Source of the DNA: DSSB01 sp046346845
GTDB taxonomy: Bacteria; UBA10199; DSSB01
Reading direction: 5' to 3'
Assembly: GCA_046346845.1 (NCBI GenBank)
Contig: JAXMHH010000003.1
Coordinates: forward strand, 124,001 to 188,000
DNA: 64,000 nt
Numbering within the stretch: position 1 is the stretch's first letter; each line of letters opens with the position of its first letter. Positions 41,303 to 50,260 of this stretch are shown here, piece after piece. Both the position numbers and the translations under genes were made by a program. Below the pieces are notes generated by a model. It was not told where the DNA came from. It worked only from the letters and a program-made list of their open reading frames with translations, and did not search any database.

Positions 41303-43270
41303 TCAGCCCTTTGTGGACGAATCCCCCGGCTTGGACTTGCTCGGCAATAATCGGCTCGGCGGACTGACACCGAGGAAGTCGAGGCGTTCTTCCGCGCGGG
41401 TCACGGCGACGTACAAGAGGTGCGCCTCCTCCTCGTTGTCCGAACGGTAATGCTCTTCCGAAGGTTCCACGATCAGGACGTTGCGGAATTCCAGCCCCTT
41501 CACCTGATGCACATTGGTGACGGTGATGCCGGGCGAAAAATCGAAAGAGTCGCGGTGCCCGAGGCGCACGGCGCTGAAGCCCAGCTTGCGCAGCTCCTCG
41601 GTCAATTGCTGGGCCTGCTTGGGCCAGCGGCAGAGGATCGCGGACAGGGCCTTGGCGCTGTCTTTCTGTCGCTCGGCGACCCATTGCCCGACCCGCTGGG
41701 CCAGCAGGGCGGGGCTCTCGACCCGGCGAAAGCTGGGCACCGGGCCGCGCCGTCCGGAGCTGCGGTGCTCGGCATCGCTGAACTTCTTGCCCCGCAGGTG
41801 CTCGGCCAACTCGAGGATCTCGACGGTGGAACGAAAGCTGACCGTGAGGGAGAGCGGCACCGTGTCGACGAAGCCCGCCTCCTGCAGCAAGCGGCTCCAG
41901 CCGCCGAAATCGCGGCCGGCAACGATCTTCTGGGCCTCGTCTCCGACGATGGTGACGGTCCGGTCGTGATCCAGGGCGTTGAGCAGGGCGCGGACCTCGG
42001 CGCCGCCGAAGTCCTGGGCCTCGTCGATGACGATGTGGTCGCAGAGCCCGAGGCTCTTCGGGGAGCGCGCCGGGTAATAGCCGTGTTCGGCGTATACCAA
42101 GTGCAAGAGAAGCACGTCGTCTTGGGGGTCGCAGAGCCGCCTCGCCACCTGTTCCTGCAATTGGGCGCGGGCGACCTGCCAACGAGGCCAGGCCACTTTC
42201 TTCTCCAGCAGCTCGGCATAGAACTCGAGCAACTCCTCGACGAAGCCCTTTCCCTCGTCGTGCGGGCGGCGGGAGACGAAATCGAACAACAACTCGAGAC
42301 ACTGGCCGCTGGACTTGAAGAGCTCCAGGTCGCGGCCCTTCTCGAAGGGTCCGCGGGGGCGGGGGCCGACCAGGTCGTTCGCCAATTCCGCGGCCCATTG
42401 CGCGAAGGTGCGGATCGCCACGCCGGGGATGTTCAGCTCGGGCAGAGTCGTCTCGACGTAGGCCTTGAGCGAGCGGTTGAACATCACCACCAGGCATTTT
42501 TCGGGCTGGGCGCCGCCGTTGTCCTCGTGGAGCAACCAGGCCAGGCGATGCAAGGCCACCGTGGTCTTGCCGCTGCCCGCGATGCCCTGGATCACCATGG
42601 GCTTCTGCGGATTGCGTGTGATGAGCGCGAATTGCTCGGCGGTGATCAGGGAGAGGATGGGAGGCAGATGCCCGTCGTGTCCGGGGCTGCGGGAAAGCTC
42701 CGCGTGCTGGGCCTGGACCTTCCAGCCGTCCTCCTCCCGGACCAGCAAGACCTGGGGGGTCTCGATGCGCTGGAGGTGGTTTTCCACACCCTGGTAGGAG
42801 CGCCGCAGCTGGATCGTCCCCTCGTGCTCCTGGCCCTGGATGGTCTCGCAAAACTCGTCGCCCTCGCGGTAGTCGTAATAGAGCTTGCTGATCGGGGCCT
42901 TGCGCCAGTCGACGATGCGCTGGGCGGGGAAGCTCGCTGTGCCCAATTTAAACTCGATTTCCCGGTCTCCCTCCCGGGTCACCACCCGGGCGAAGTAGGG
43001 CTGCTCGGCCAGGGACTCGAGGTCGCTCGATTTGTCCTTGCGGAGGCGGGCCAGGCCGTGGGCCACCGCCTCGTCGCTCGCCAGCGCGGCCTTGTCCTCG
43101 TCCCGGCGGGTGGCGACGATCTGGCTGGTCAGGTCCCGGGCAGTGCGGCGATCGAGCTCGAAATCGCTGCGCGTGCGACGCATCTCGCCCAAAATGGCGG
43201 CGTGGACGCCAGTCCAGAGTTCCTCTTCGCTTTGGGCCAGAGCTTGGGCCTCTTGTTCGGTGAGCGGCAT
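41303..43270 (-). CDS. HelD/UvrD-like superfamily 1 helicase
   Basis: 655 residues. N-terminal ~200 residues are charged and helical. Walker A is IQGIAGSGKTTVALHRL near 226-242, Walker B is VIDEAQDFGG, and the C-terminal UvrD-type motifs include FRSTVEILELAEHL, VHQVKGLEFRNVLIVE and LLYVAVTRAEERLDFLG. The order and the insert lengths fit HelD-like helicases, which in some bacteria remove stalled RNA polymerase from DNA, rather than classic UvrD or Rep. It lies upstream of the 2225-residue gene with a 108-bp gap in which I see nothing else. Confidence 0.88.
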   Translation of the reverse strand: MPLTEQEAQALAQSEEELWTGVHAAILGEMRRTRSDFELDRRTARDLTSQIVATRRDEDKAALASDEAVAHGLARLRKDKSSDLESLAEQPYFARVVTREGDREIEFKLGTASFPAQRIVDWRKAPISKLYYDYREGDEFCETIQGQEHEGTIQLRRSYQGVENHLQRIETPQVLLVREEDGWKVQAQHAELSRSPGHDGHLPPILSLITAEQFALITRNPQKPMVIQGIAGSGKTTVALHRLAWLLHEDNGGAQPEKCLVVMFNRSLKAYVETTLPELNIPGVAIRTFAQWAAELANDLVGPRPRGPFEKGRDLELFKSSGQCLELLFDFVSRRPHDEGKGFVEELLEFYAELLEKKVAWPRWQVARAQLQEQVARRLCDPQDDVLLLHLVYAEHGYYPARSPKSLGLCDHIVIDEAQDFGGAEVRALLNALDHDRTVTIVGDEAQKIVAGRDFGGWSRLLQEAGFVDTVPLSLTVSFRSTVEILELAEHLRGKKFSDAEHRSSGRRGPVPSFRRVESPALLAQRVGQWVAERQKDSAKALSAILCRWPKQAQQLTEELRKLGFSAVRLGHRDSFDFSPGITVTNVHQVKGLEFRNVLIVEPSEEHYRSDNEEEAHLLYVAVTRAEERLDFLGVSPPSRLLPSKSKPGDSSTKG

Positions 43271-43392
43271 ATTTTTCCAGCCGGCCTTTTCACCAGATCC
43301 CTGGGAGCTTTGTCAAGGAGCCTTCAAGCCTCCCGCCCGGAAACTCCGAATAGGCTTGAAAAATCCGTCCGATGCCCTTAGAAGGCCCTGCC

Positions 43393-44154
43393 ATGAGAGG
43401 GCTCAATTATCTGGTCAATTCCCTGTTATGGGTGTTCTTCGCCTTGTCCAGCGTCGTGCTGTTCCTCGGCGCGCTCGTGGTCTGGCTGCTCACCCTTCCC
43501 TTCGACCCCAACAAGAGGATCCTGCAGCAGTACTCCTGCCTTTGGTCCACCCTCTACCTCTGGGTAAATCCCTATTGGTCGGTGGAGGTCGAAGGGCGGG
43601 AAAATTACGACCGGCGCAGGGCCTACGTGATGCTTTCCAACCATCAATCCCTGATGGATATCCTGCTGGTCTTCAAGACCTTCTTCCACTTCAAGTGGGT
43701 GAGCAAGGACTCGATGTTCAAGGCGCCGCTCCTGGGCTGGAACATGCGCCTCAACGGCTACATCCCGATCAAGCGCGGCGACGCGGAAAGCCGCGAGACC
43801 TGCATGAAACTCTGCCGGACCTGGCTGCGCAAGGGTTCGTCGGTCTTCTTCTTTCCCGAAGGGACGCGCTCGAAAGACGGCAAAATAGGGGGCTTTAAAA
43901 TCGGCGCCTTCCGCCTCGCCTTGGAGACGGGCACCGACATCCTGCCCATGGTGATTACGGGCAGCGCCCAGGCGGTGCCGAAGCATTCCATCCTATTGAC
44001 GAAGAAATCTCGGATGAAGATCCGGATCCTTCCCCCCATCTCCATCCGGGGCTATGACCTGAATCGTCTGCCGGAAGAGGCCGCGCGGCTCGCCGAGCAC
44101 GTCTATCAAGTCGTGCTCGCCGCCCTGGGAGAGGCGAAGGCCGTCGCAGCCTAA
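43393..44154 (+). CDS. lysophospholipid acyltransferase family protein (PlsC-like)
   Basis: 253 residues from the ATG at 43393 (AGAAGG upstream); an ATG at 43372 lacks a ribosome site. A long N-terminal membrane segment (LLWVFFALSSVVLFLGALVVWLL) precedes the acyltransferase motifs: NHQSLMD (the HX4D site) near 82-88, NGYIPIKRGD, and FFPEGTRSKDG near 150-160. Such enzymes move an acyl chain onto lysophosphatidic acid or a related acceptor at the inner membrane. It is convergent with the Usp gene at 44169-44612. Confidence 0.9.
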   Translation: MRGLNYLVNSLLWVFFALSSVVLFLGALVVWLLTLPFDPNKRILQQYSCLWSTLYLWVNPYWSVEVEGRENYDRRRAYVMLSNHQSLMDILLVFKTFFHFKWVSKDSMFKAPLLGWNMRLNGYIPIKRGDAESRETCMKLCRTWLRKGSSVFFFPEGTRSKDGKIGGFKIGAFRLALETGTDILPMVITGSAQAVPKHSILLTKKSRMKIRILPPISIRGYDLNRLPEEAARLAEHVYQVVLAALGEAKAVAA

Positions 44155-44168
44155 CTGCACCCTCCAAC

Positions 44169-44612
44169 TCAATCGCGCGGACCCGCCGCGGCGCCGTTCT
44201 GCCATGGAATGACCAGGATGGGACAGGGCAGGCGGTTCAGCAATTTCACCAAGCGGTCTTTTCTCGGCTCAGGCTGGACGCCGAGGACGACGTAGTCGAC
44301 GTTTTCCTCCCGGACCAGATGAGGCATCACGTTTTCAATGGAGCCGAGATAAGACAGGGTCTCGAAGGTGAATCCATTGGGGGAGCCTTCCGCCTGTAAG
44401 CGGGCGAGCTCCTGCCCCAGGCGATCGGAGGATTCCCGCTTCATGGCATCGTGGGCGTCGATCCAGCGGTCGGGCGAAGAGCCGGTGGGCAGGTAGGTGT
44501 TCATTAAAATGACGCGGCAATGCAACCCCGCCTCCTGAAAAAAACTCAGGGCGGCATGGATGGCATGCTCGGACGCCGTGGAAAAATTGACCGGAACCAG
44601 GATCGTTTTCAC
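44169..44612 (-). CDS. universal stress protein (single domain)
   Basis: 147 residues. Starts GTG at 44612: KTILVPVNFSTASEHAIHAAL is the UspA opening strand and helix. The C-terminal VDYVVLGVQPEP-RKDRLVKLLNRLPCPILVIP lacks the G-x2-G-x9-G(S/T) ATP-binding signature, so it belongs to the UspA-like branch that does not bind ATP. It acts as a small stress-linked protein. Two CRP/FNR-type sites lie upstream, and the CRP-type response regulator and histidine kinase genes follow immediately on the same strand upstream. Confidence 0.88.
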   Translation of the reverse strand: MKTILVPVNFSTASEHAIHAALSFFQEAGLHCRVILMNTYLPTGSSPDRWIDAHDAMKRESSDRLGQELARLQAEGSPNGFTFETLSYLGSIENVMPHLVREENVDYVVLGVQPEPRKDRLVKLLNRLPCPILVIPWQNGAAAGPRD

Positions 44613-44645
44613 CCTTTCAGGATAATGAAAGACCTAAAATAGAAT

Positions 44646-44681
44646 ATGATTTTGCTCAGAAAAAAACCTGGTATCGGTCAG
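44646..44681 (-). promoter_or_regulatory. paired CRP/FNR-type sites before usp, 22 bp apart
   Basis: Reading towards usp: CTGACCGATACCAG (44681-44668) and CTGAGCAAAATCAT (44659-44646), centres 22 bp apart. A -10-like TATTCT (44646-44641) puts the start near 44634, about 40 bp from the first centre (class II position). The second centre lies over the -10 region. Confidence 0.55.
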
Positions 44682-44694
44682 GAAATACCCTCCC

Positions 44695-45750
44695 TCAGCG
44701 GACCTCCTGGAGGCCTTCGCGGTCCAGGACGAAGATATCCCTGCCCCGGACTTCGATCAGCTTTTCGTCCTTCAGCTCGCTGAGCGACCGGATCACCGAT
44801 TCGGTCGCGGTGCCCGCCATGCTCGCCAAATCGTCCCGATTGATGATGACCTTCGGCGCGTCCCCGCCCGGCTTCGCATAGCGGTCGGCCAGGAGCAGCA
44901 AGGCCCCGGCTACCCGTTTGCGCACCGTGTCGTAGGCCAGGCTCAGCAGCCGCTGTTGACGCTCTGCGATATTGTTGGAGAGTAGCTTGATGAATCGCTG
45001 GGCGACGTCGCGATTCCGGTAGATCAAGGCAAGAAAGTCCTCCTTGGGGATCTTGCAGACCTCGCAGTCCTCGAGCGCGGTGGCCGATTCGGAATAGGGC
45101 GCGCCCTCCAGGAGCGAATTGTAGCCGAAGAAATCGCCCTTCTTGAACAGGCTCGTCATGAATTCCTTGCCATCGTCGTGCACCTTGAAGGTCTTGACCG
45201 TCCCCTGGTTCAGGAAGAACAAATAATGGGGCGGGTCCCCCTCCTGAAAGATCATTTCCTTCTTTTTATAATGGGCGAGGGCCCGCTTGGCGGACAATTG
45301 CTCCAGCTCCCTCACTCCCCTCGCCTCTTCGAAGAAGTGGTCCAGCCCTTCCAGATCCCGGGAAAATTCTTTCTTGAGCAGCGCCGCCTTCCTCAGGCGG
45401 ATCTCGACGGCGTTCAACAATTCTGCCTCGTCGAAGGGTTTGGTCAGGTAGTCGTCGGCGCCGAGTTCCATGCCCTTGCGAATCTCCCCCTTCTCGACCT
45501 TGGCGGTGAGGAAGATGAAGGGGATGCAGGCGGTCTTCGGGTCCTTGGAGAGGATGTGCAGGACCCCGTAGCCGTCCAATTCCGGCATCATGATGTCGCA
45601 GAGGACCAGGTCCGGGAGGATCTCCTTGACCCGCTGGACGCCCTGTTTGCCGTTCTCCGCCGTGAATACCTGGTACTTCGCCAAGCCCAGGATCTCGGCG
45701 GTGTTCTCCCGAATGGCGCGGTCGTCCTCGATGAGCACGATCTTATGCAT
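44695..45750 (-). CDS. response regulator with cNMP-binding-like and CRP-type HTH domains
   Basis: 351 residues in three parts. Receiver 1-120: acidic pair near 9-10, phosphoacceptor Asp52, LTKPF near 102-106. Cyclic-nucleotide-binding-like beta roll about 150-250 (FQEGDPPHYLFFLNQG, FFGYNSLLEGAPYS). CRP/FNR helix-turn-helix about 270-345, with DLASMAGTATESVIRSLSEL as its recognition region; Glu317 and Arg321 are spaced as the base-contacting Glu209/Arg213 of FNR and Glu181/Arg185 of CRP. It is co-transcribed with the histidine kinase (8-bp overlap) and lies beside a Usp gene with CRP/FNR-type sites. Best candidate regulator of the CTGA-N6-TCAG regulon. Confidence 0.93.
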   Translation of the reverse strand: MHKIVLIEDDRAIRENTAEILGLAKYQVFTAENGKQGVQRVKEILPDLVLCDIMMPELDGYGVLHILSKDPKTACIPFIFLTAKVEKGEIRKGMELGADDYLTKPFDEAELLNAVEIRLRKAALLKKEFSRDLEGLDHFFEEARGVRELEQLSAKRALAHYKKKEMIFQEGDPPHYLFFLNQGTVKTFKVHDDGKEFMTSLFKKGDFFGYNSLLEGAPYSESATALEDCEVCKIPKEDFLALIYRNRDVAQRFIKLLSNNIAERQQRLLSLAYDTVRKRVAGALLLLADRYAKPGGDAPKVIINRDDLASMAGTATESVIRSLSELKDEKLIEVRGRDIFVLDREGLQEVR

Positions 45751-47005
45751 CGCTTCCCTCCCCCCTTCTGGGCAGGATCACGCGAAAGGTGCTACCCCTG
45801 CCCTCCTCGCTGCGAAACTCGACGATCCCTCCCATCATGTCCAGGCAACGCTTGACGATGTGGAGCCCCAAGCCCGTGCCCTGGTAGGCGGCGGTGTTGT
45901 GGCCCCGAAAGAAGGTCTCGAACAAATGCCTTTGGTCGGGCTCGGGAATTCCGATCCCGTGGTCGTTCACCGTCAGCACGACCTGCGCGTCGCGCAACTC
46001 GCTGAGGAACTCGACCTCCGTCCCCTCCGGGGAGTACTTGAGCGCGTTGGAGAGCAGGTTGACGAGGACGCTGCGCAACAGGTGCTGGTCCAGCAGGATC
46101 GGGGTATCCGGCCCGCGATGCTCATGGCGGATCCGCTGCCCGGCCTTGGCGAGGGCCTGCATCTCGCCCGCGAGCTCGACGGCGAAGTTCCGCAGGGAAA
46201 GGCAAACGGGGTGCGGCTCCACCCCTCCCTGCTCCAGCTTGTCCAAGGAGAGGAAGTCGTCGAGGATGACCTGGAGGGTCCGCACCGAGGCCTTGATGGT
46301 GTCGATGTGCTTGGCGCGCCGCTCCGCCTCGCCGGGCCCCTGGTACTTGGCCAGCAGGGAGGCGGAGCTCAGGATGCTGCTCAAGGGGGTGCGGAATTCG
46401 TGGGAGGCGATGGAGACGAAGCGCGACTTCAGCTCGTTCAATTCCCGCTCCCGATGGTAGGCCCGTTGGCACTCCTGCTCGGTCCGCTTCCGCTGCTCCA
46501 CCTCTTCCTGAAGGTTCAGGTTGGTCTGCTGCAACTCCATGAAGGCCTGGGCGAGCTCCTTGGTACGGTCCTGGATCTGCCGCTCGAGGTCCAGATTCAA
46601 GGACCTGAGTTTGGTCTCGACCTTCTTGCGTTCGGAGATATCGCTGATGAAGCTGACGATCTCCCGCCTGCCGCCGCGCTCGTAGAAGGTGAGACTGATC
46701 TCCACCGGAATGGAGGTGCCGTCCTTCTTCACGGCGGCCAGGTCCAGGCCGGATCCCATCGGCCGGGAGGCGGGGGCTCGATGGAAGGCCTCGCGATGCC
46801 CGAGGTGCCGCTCCCTCAGTTCCGGGGGCACCAGGACCTCGATCTTTTGACCGATCAGCTCGCCCTCCGCGTAGCCGAACATCCGATTGAGGTAGGGATT
46901 GACCTTTTCGATGACCCCCGCTTCGTTGGACAGGACGATGCCCATTTGGGCATGGGTAAAGAGGGATTCGAAGGCAAGCCGGTTTTCGTCCAGGAAATCA
47001 TTCAT
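45743..47005 (-). CDS. PAS sensor histidine kinase
   Basis: About 420 residues from the ATG at 47005; an upstream in-frame ATG at 47080 is a less likely alternative with a distant GGAG. PAS domain near 5-125 (FTHAQMGIVLSNEAGVIEKV, RMFGYAEGELIG, ISLTFYERGGRR), a coiled-coil linker (RSLNLDLERQIQDRTKEL), HisKA with SIASHEFRTPLSS, and the ATPase domain (NLLSNALKYS, DHGIGIPEPD, GTGLGLHIV). No membrane segment, so it is a cytoplasmic sensor. The PAS signal is unknown. The stop overlaps the response regulator start by 8 bp, so they form one two-component pair. Confidence 0.93.
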   Translation of the reverse strand: MNDFLDENRLAFESLFTHAQMGIVLSNEAGVIEKVNPYLNRMFGYAEGELIGQKIEVLVPPELRERHLGHREAFHRAPASRPMGSGLDLAAVKKDGTSIPVEISLTFYERGGRREIVSFISDISERKKVETKLRSLNLDLERQIQDRTKELAQAFMELQQTNLNLQEEVEQRKRTEQECQRAYHRERELNELKSRFVSIASHEFRTPLSSILSSASLLAKYQGPGEAERRAKHIDTIKASVRTLQVILDDFLSLDKLEQGGVEPHPVCLSLRNFAVELAGEMQALAKAGQRIRHEHRGPDTPILLDQHLLRSVLVNLLSNALKYSPEGTEVEFLSELRDAQVVLTVNDHGIGIPEPDQRHLFETFFRGHNTAAYQGTGLGLHIVKRCLDMMGGIVEFRSEEGRGSTFRVILPRRGEGSDA

Positions 47006-47172
47006 GATTTTCAAAATTGAGAGCGATTGCTGGATGCCGATGGAGAAAAAAATACGACGCACCCGGGGGGGCGCCATCAATTAGGATGACTCCAGCCCTC
47101 GGGAGAATCAAGGAAGGATTTCCGAATACTTCGCGCTCTCCGGCCCCCGTCACAAGGGCTGAGCGGCTTCTA

Positions 47173-48123
47173 TTATGCGGACTGCGGTAGCAGGATCGGC
47201 CGGCCCGCCTGCTTGGAGTACAGCTCGACATCCCAGTTCTCGCCGCTTCTCACCAGGCAGCGCTGGATGCGCTCCGGGGTCCCCAAATCGCTCCAGCCGC
47301 AGGGCGGGACCGGGAGGACGCCCAAACTCGCTGGGACGCGTTCCAGCAGATGGCGGGAAAAATCCAAGGTGGGCAGCTGCTCGTAAATCTCCGCGAGGTG
47401 GACCGGGTCCCAAAAGCGCGAGGCATCGAAGAGACGGCCCACGAAGGGCTCCAGCAATTGGGGCAGGATCTCCTGGAATAAATAGAGGAGGGTCTTGCCC
47501 GAGGCCGCGAACATAAAGCTATTCCACAGCCCACCTTGTCGAAACAGGCGGTTGGCGACGGCCTGATCCGGTTTTTCCACGAAGGACTCCACCCCATAGA
47601 CCTTTTCTTTGCCGGGGGCACGGGGGACGATCCAACCATACTGGGCGTCGGCCAAATCGGGCATGATGCCCAACAAGACCACACGCCGAAATACCTCGTG
47701 CGCCGCCGGCAGTGCGGCTCGGAAGGCCCTTTCCAAGACGGCCTCGTCCTCGATGAAGTGATCGGAGGGCAACACCAGGACCTCGGCGTCTGGATCCCGG
47801 CGCAGGATTTCCATCAAGGGCAGCAAGACCCCGGCGGCGGTCCCGCGATTCTGGGGTTGGACCAGGATGTTTTCCCTCGGGATATCCACCAGCTCCGGCT
47901 GCCACCACCGCTCGTGGCCCGCGGCCACGATGGTGACGATCCGCTCCTTGGGAATCAGCCGCTCGGCCCGCAGCAAGGCGTCGCGCAGCATCGAGTGCGG
48001 CCTTTGGAAGGAACAATACTGCTTCGGAACCGCGGTCCCACTGGCGTCCGTGGTCAGGCAGCGCAATCGGCTACCTTCCCCCGCCGCCAAGACAATCGCC
48101 CAACGATTATTTTCGACCTCCAT
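47173..48123 (-). CDS. mannose-1-phosphate guanylyltransferase-like nucleotidyltransferase
   Basis: 316 residues. Opens with AIVLAAGEGSRLRCLT (nucleotide-binding GxGxRL), then IVAAGHERWW, QPQNRGTAAGVLLPL, PSDHFIED (the GMP-type active-site motif), VEKPDQAV and CGWSDLGTPERI near the end. These are typical of the GDP-mannose pyrophosphorylase/sugar-1-phosphate nucleotidyltransferase family; GTP and mannose-1-P are likely, but glucose-1-P substrates cannot be ruled out. It lies 16 bp downstream of the CBS gene and may be in its operon. Confidence 0.85.
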   Translation of the reverse strand: MEVENNRWAIVLAAGEGSRLRCLTTDASGTAVPKQYCSFQRPHSMLRDALLRAERLIPKERIVTIVAAGHERWWQPELVDIPRENILVQPQNRGTAAGVLLPLMEILRRDPDAEVLVLPSDHFIEDEAVLERAFRAALPAAHEVFRRVVLLGIMPDLADAQYGWIVPRAPGKEKVYGVESFVEKPDQAVANRLFRQGGLWNSFMFAASGKTLLYLFQEILPQLLEPFVGRLFDASRFWDPVHLAEIYEQLPTLDFSRHLLERVPASLGVLPVPPCGWSDLGTPERIQRCLVRSGENWDVELYSKQAGRPILLPQSA

Positions 48124-48139
48124 GCACCCCTCCTGCGTT

Positions 48140-48610
48140 TTAGGCGGCCACCGCGACCAGGCGGTGCCCGCAAATTGACTTCAAGGCGTTCAAGACCTCC
48201 TCATAGGTCGGCGCGCCGGTCCTTCGGTCTCGTTTTTCTTTGGCCTCCAGGATGATGTCATTCAGCGACAGGACCCCCACTAATTCGCCGGACTGGTTCA
48301 ACACGGGGAGCCGGCGCACCTTGTGTTCCCCCATGCTATGCAGCGCGGAGAGGACCTCGTCCTCCGGGCGGCAGGAAAACAGCTCCCCCCCACACAGCTC
48401 CCGCACCTGGATTTCGTCCGCCCGGCGACGACGCGTCGCCACCGCGATGCAGATATCCCGGTCGGTGACCATGCCGATGGCCCGGTTCCCGTCCTCCACC
48501 ACGGGAATGACCCCGCAGTCCCCGTCCCACATCAGGGTCGCAACCTCTGCCAAATTTGTCTGCGGACGGCAGCTGCGCGGCGAGGCATTCATGATATCCT
48601 TCACTTTCAT
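48140..48610 (-). CDS. CBS domain protein (two CBS motifs)
   Basis: 156 residues. First CBS from KVKDIMNASPRSC to DCGVIPVVEDGNRAIGMVTDRDI, second from VRELCGGELFSCRPEDEVLSAL to RRLPVLNQSGELVGVLSLNDII. A longer tail (RDRRTGAPTYEEVLNALKSIC) follows. It has an AAAGGAG ribosome site and a GGATCC/GGATCC stem upstream. Paired CRP/FNR-type sites lie about 91 and 113 bp upstream of its start, shared with glgA. Likely an adenine-nucleotide sensor of the same stress regulon as the CBS gene at 17698-18111. Confidence 0.93.
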   Translation of the reverse strand: MKVKDIMNASPRSCRPQTNLAEVATLMWDGDCGVIPVVEDGNRAIGMVTDRDICIAVATRRRRADEIQVRELCGGELFSCRPEDEVLSALHSMGEHKVRRLPVLNQSGELVGVLSLNDIILEAKEKRDRRTGAPTYEEVLNALKSICGHRLVAVAA

Positions 48611-48694
48611 ACCGGGCTCCTTTCTGGATCCTCCGGATCCTTACTCCTACCCGCCAAACTGCGGCGATTCTGCTGGAAAGGGGCCGTCGCGACC

Positions 48695-48730
48695 ATGAGA
48701 TCGCTCACCAGAAAGGCTGATATTTGTCAG
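48695..48730. promoter_or_regulatory. paired CRP/FNR-type sites between CBS gene and glgA, 22 bp apart
   Basis: CTGATATTTGTCAG at 48717-48730 is a perfect CTGA-N6-TCAG palindrome. ATGAGATCGCTCAC at 48695-48708 has exact TGA-N6-TCA half-sites. Centres are exactly 22 bp apart. They sit between divergent genes, about 60 and 82 bp before glgA. Confidence 0.6.
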
Positions 48731-48783
48731 AATAGCGGCGGGTTTCGATTGCCGCCTGCGGCGCGGCCTCGTATCCTTGCGAA

Positions 48784-50256
48784 ATGACCCGTGCCAAGGT
48801 CGCGCTCATCTCTCCCGAAATCGAACCCCTGGCCAAGACCGGGGGCCTGGCGGATATGCTGGGCAGCTTCAGCCACGCCTTGGTGAAACTGGGAGAGGAT
48901 CCCGCCCTGTTTCTGCCCCAGTACCGCTGCATCCCCGCCCCATTCCTCGGGGAGCAGCTTGGGGAGTTCCAAGTCCGGGCCGCCGGCCGCGAATTCCCGG
49001 TCCGCGTGCGCGCCGGCCGCATCCCCTCCCGGGCCCGAGTCTACCTGATCGATATTCCCGAGCTTTTCGACCGGGCCGGAATCTACGGCGAGGCCCACCG
49101 CGACTATCCCGACAATTGCCTGCGTTACGCGGTCTATTGCCGCTCCGTCCTGGAATACATGACTCGGCTCGGCTGCCCCTGGGACATCCTGCACTGCCAC
49201 GATTGGCAGACCTCGCTCGCCGCCATTTACCTCAAGACGATTTTTGCGGATGCCCCCTGCTTCGCGAAGGCCCGCAGCCTACTGACCCTGCACAACATGG
49301 CCTACCAGGGGATCTTCCCCGCCGCGGATTTTCCCATCTTGGGATTGGAGCCACGCCACTTCCATTCCGGGTTTTTAGAGTACTTCCAAAAAATCAGCCT
49401 GCTGAAGGGCGGCATCGTCGCGGCGGACGCCCTCACCACCGTTTCGCCCACTTATGCAAAGGAGGTCCTCGGTCCGGAGCTGGGCTTTGGCATGGACGGC
49501 GTCTTGAAGCCGCGCCAAGACCGGTTCTGGGGGATCCTCAACGGGATCGATGAGGAGGAATGGGATCCCGAGCGGAGCCCCGACCTGCCCTGCCATTTTT
49601 CCGCGGAGGACTTGGCGGGGAAATCGGGCTGCAAATCCGCCCTGCAGCGGGAGCTGGGGCTGCCGGTGGCGCCGGACCTCCCCCTGATTGGCACCATCAG
49701 CCGCCTAGTAGACCAGAAGGGAATCGACCTGCTGCTCGCGGCGGTTCCCCAATGTCAGGATTTGGAACTGCAGTGGGTGGTGCTGGGCAACGGGGAGGCC
49801 CACCTGGAAGCCGGCTTGAGCGAGTTGGCCGGGCGACTCCCCGGTCGCGTGGCGGTCCGCATCGGCTATGACCCCGGCCTGGCCCAGCGCATCACCGCCG
49901 GCGCGGATTTCCTGGCCATGCCCTCGCGCTTCGAGCCCTGCGGCTACAACCAGCTCTACGCCCTTCGCTACGGGGCCATCCCCATCGTCCACGGCATCGG
50001 CGGCCTCAAAGACAGCGTCCGGGATTGGCGGCAGGAGCCGGAACGCGGCACCGGCATCGTCCTGCCGACCCTGGGGGTGGAACCACTCCGAGGGGCCTTG
50101 GCGGCGGCCGTGCAAATCTTCCACGATCGCGAGTTGTTCGAGGGGATGCGAAGGCGGGGGATGCGCGAGGATTTCACCTGGAAGAACTCGGCCCAGCAGT
50201 ACCTCGAGATCTACCAACGCCTGCAAGCCTTACCGCGCACCCCGCTGCCCGGCTAG
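48784..50256 (+). CDS. glgA: glycogen synthase (ADP-glucose type)
   Basis: 490 residues, the normal GlgA length, glycosyltransferase family 5. The N-terminus has the ADP-glucose site EIEPLAKTGGLADMLGSF (K-T-G-G-L), followed by HCHDWQTSLAA and LTLHNMAYQG, and the C-terminal half has GTISRLVDQKG, MPSRFEPCGYNQLYALRYG and VHGIGGLKDSV. Extends alpha-1,4-glucan from ADP-glucose in the cytoplasm. No clear ribosome site; a CRP/FNR-type pair lies upstream. It opens the storage-glucan region, but no ADP-glucose pyrophosphorylase gene (glgC) is seen in the window. Confidence 0.96.
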   Translation: MTRAKVALISPEIEPLAKTGGLADMLGSFSHALVKLGEDPALFLPQYRCIPAPFLGEQLGEFQVRAAGREFPVRVRAGRIPSRARVYLIDIPELFDRAGIYGEAHRDYPDNCLRYAVYCRSVLEYMTRLGCPWDILHCHDWQTSLAAIYLKTIFADAPCFAKARSLLTLHNMAYQGIFPAADFPILGLEPRHFHSGFLEYFQKISLLKGGIVAADALTTVSPTYAKEVLGPELGFGMDGVLKPRQDRFWGILNGIDEEEWDPERSPDLPCHFSAEDLAGKSGCKSALQRELGLPVAPDLPLIGTISRLVDQKGIDLLLAAVPQCQDLELQWVVLGNGEAHLEAGLSELAGRLPGRVAVRIGYDPGLAQRITAGADFLAMPSRFEPCGYNQLYALRYGAIPIVHGIGGLKDSVRDWRQEPERGTGIVLPTLGVEPLRGALAAAVQIFHDRELFEGMRRRGMREDFTWKNSAQQYLEIYQRLQALPRTPLPG

Positions 50257-50260
50257 GGGC

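Noticed and set aside
41420..43381. 653-codon open frame opposite the HelD-like helicase
   Set aside because: No domain, no signal or motif; the helicase motifs are on the minus strand in correct order.
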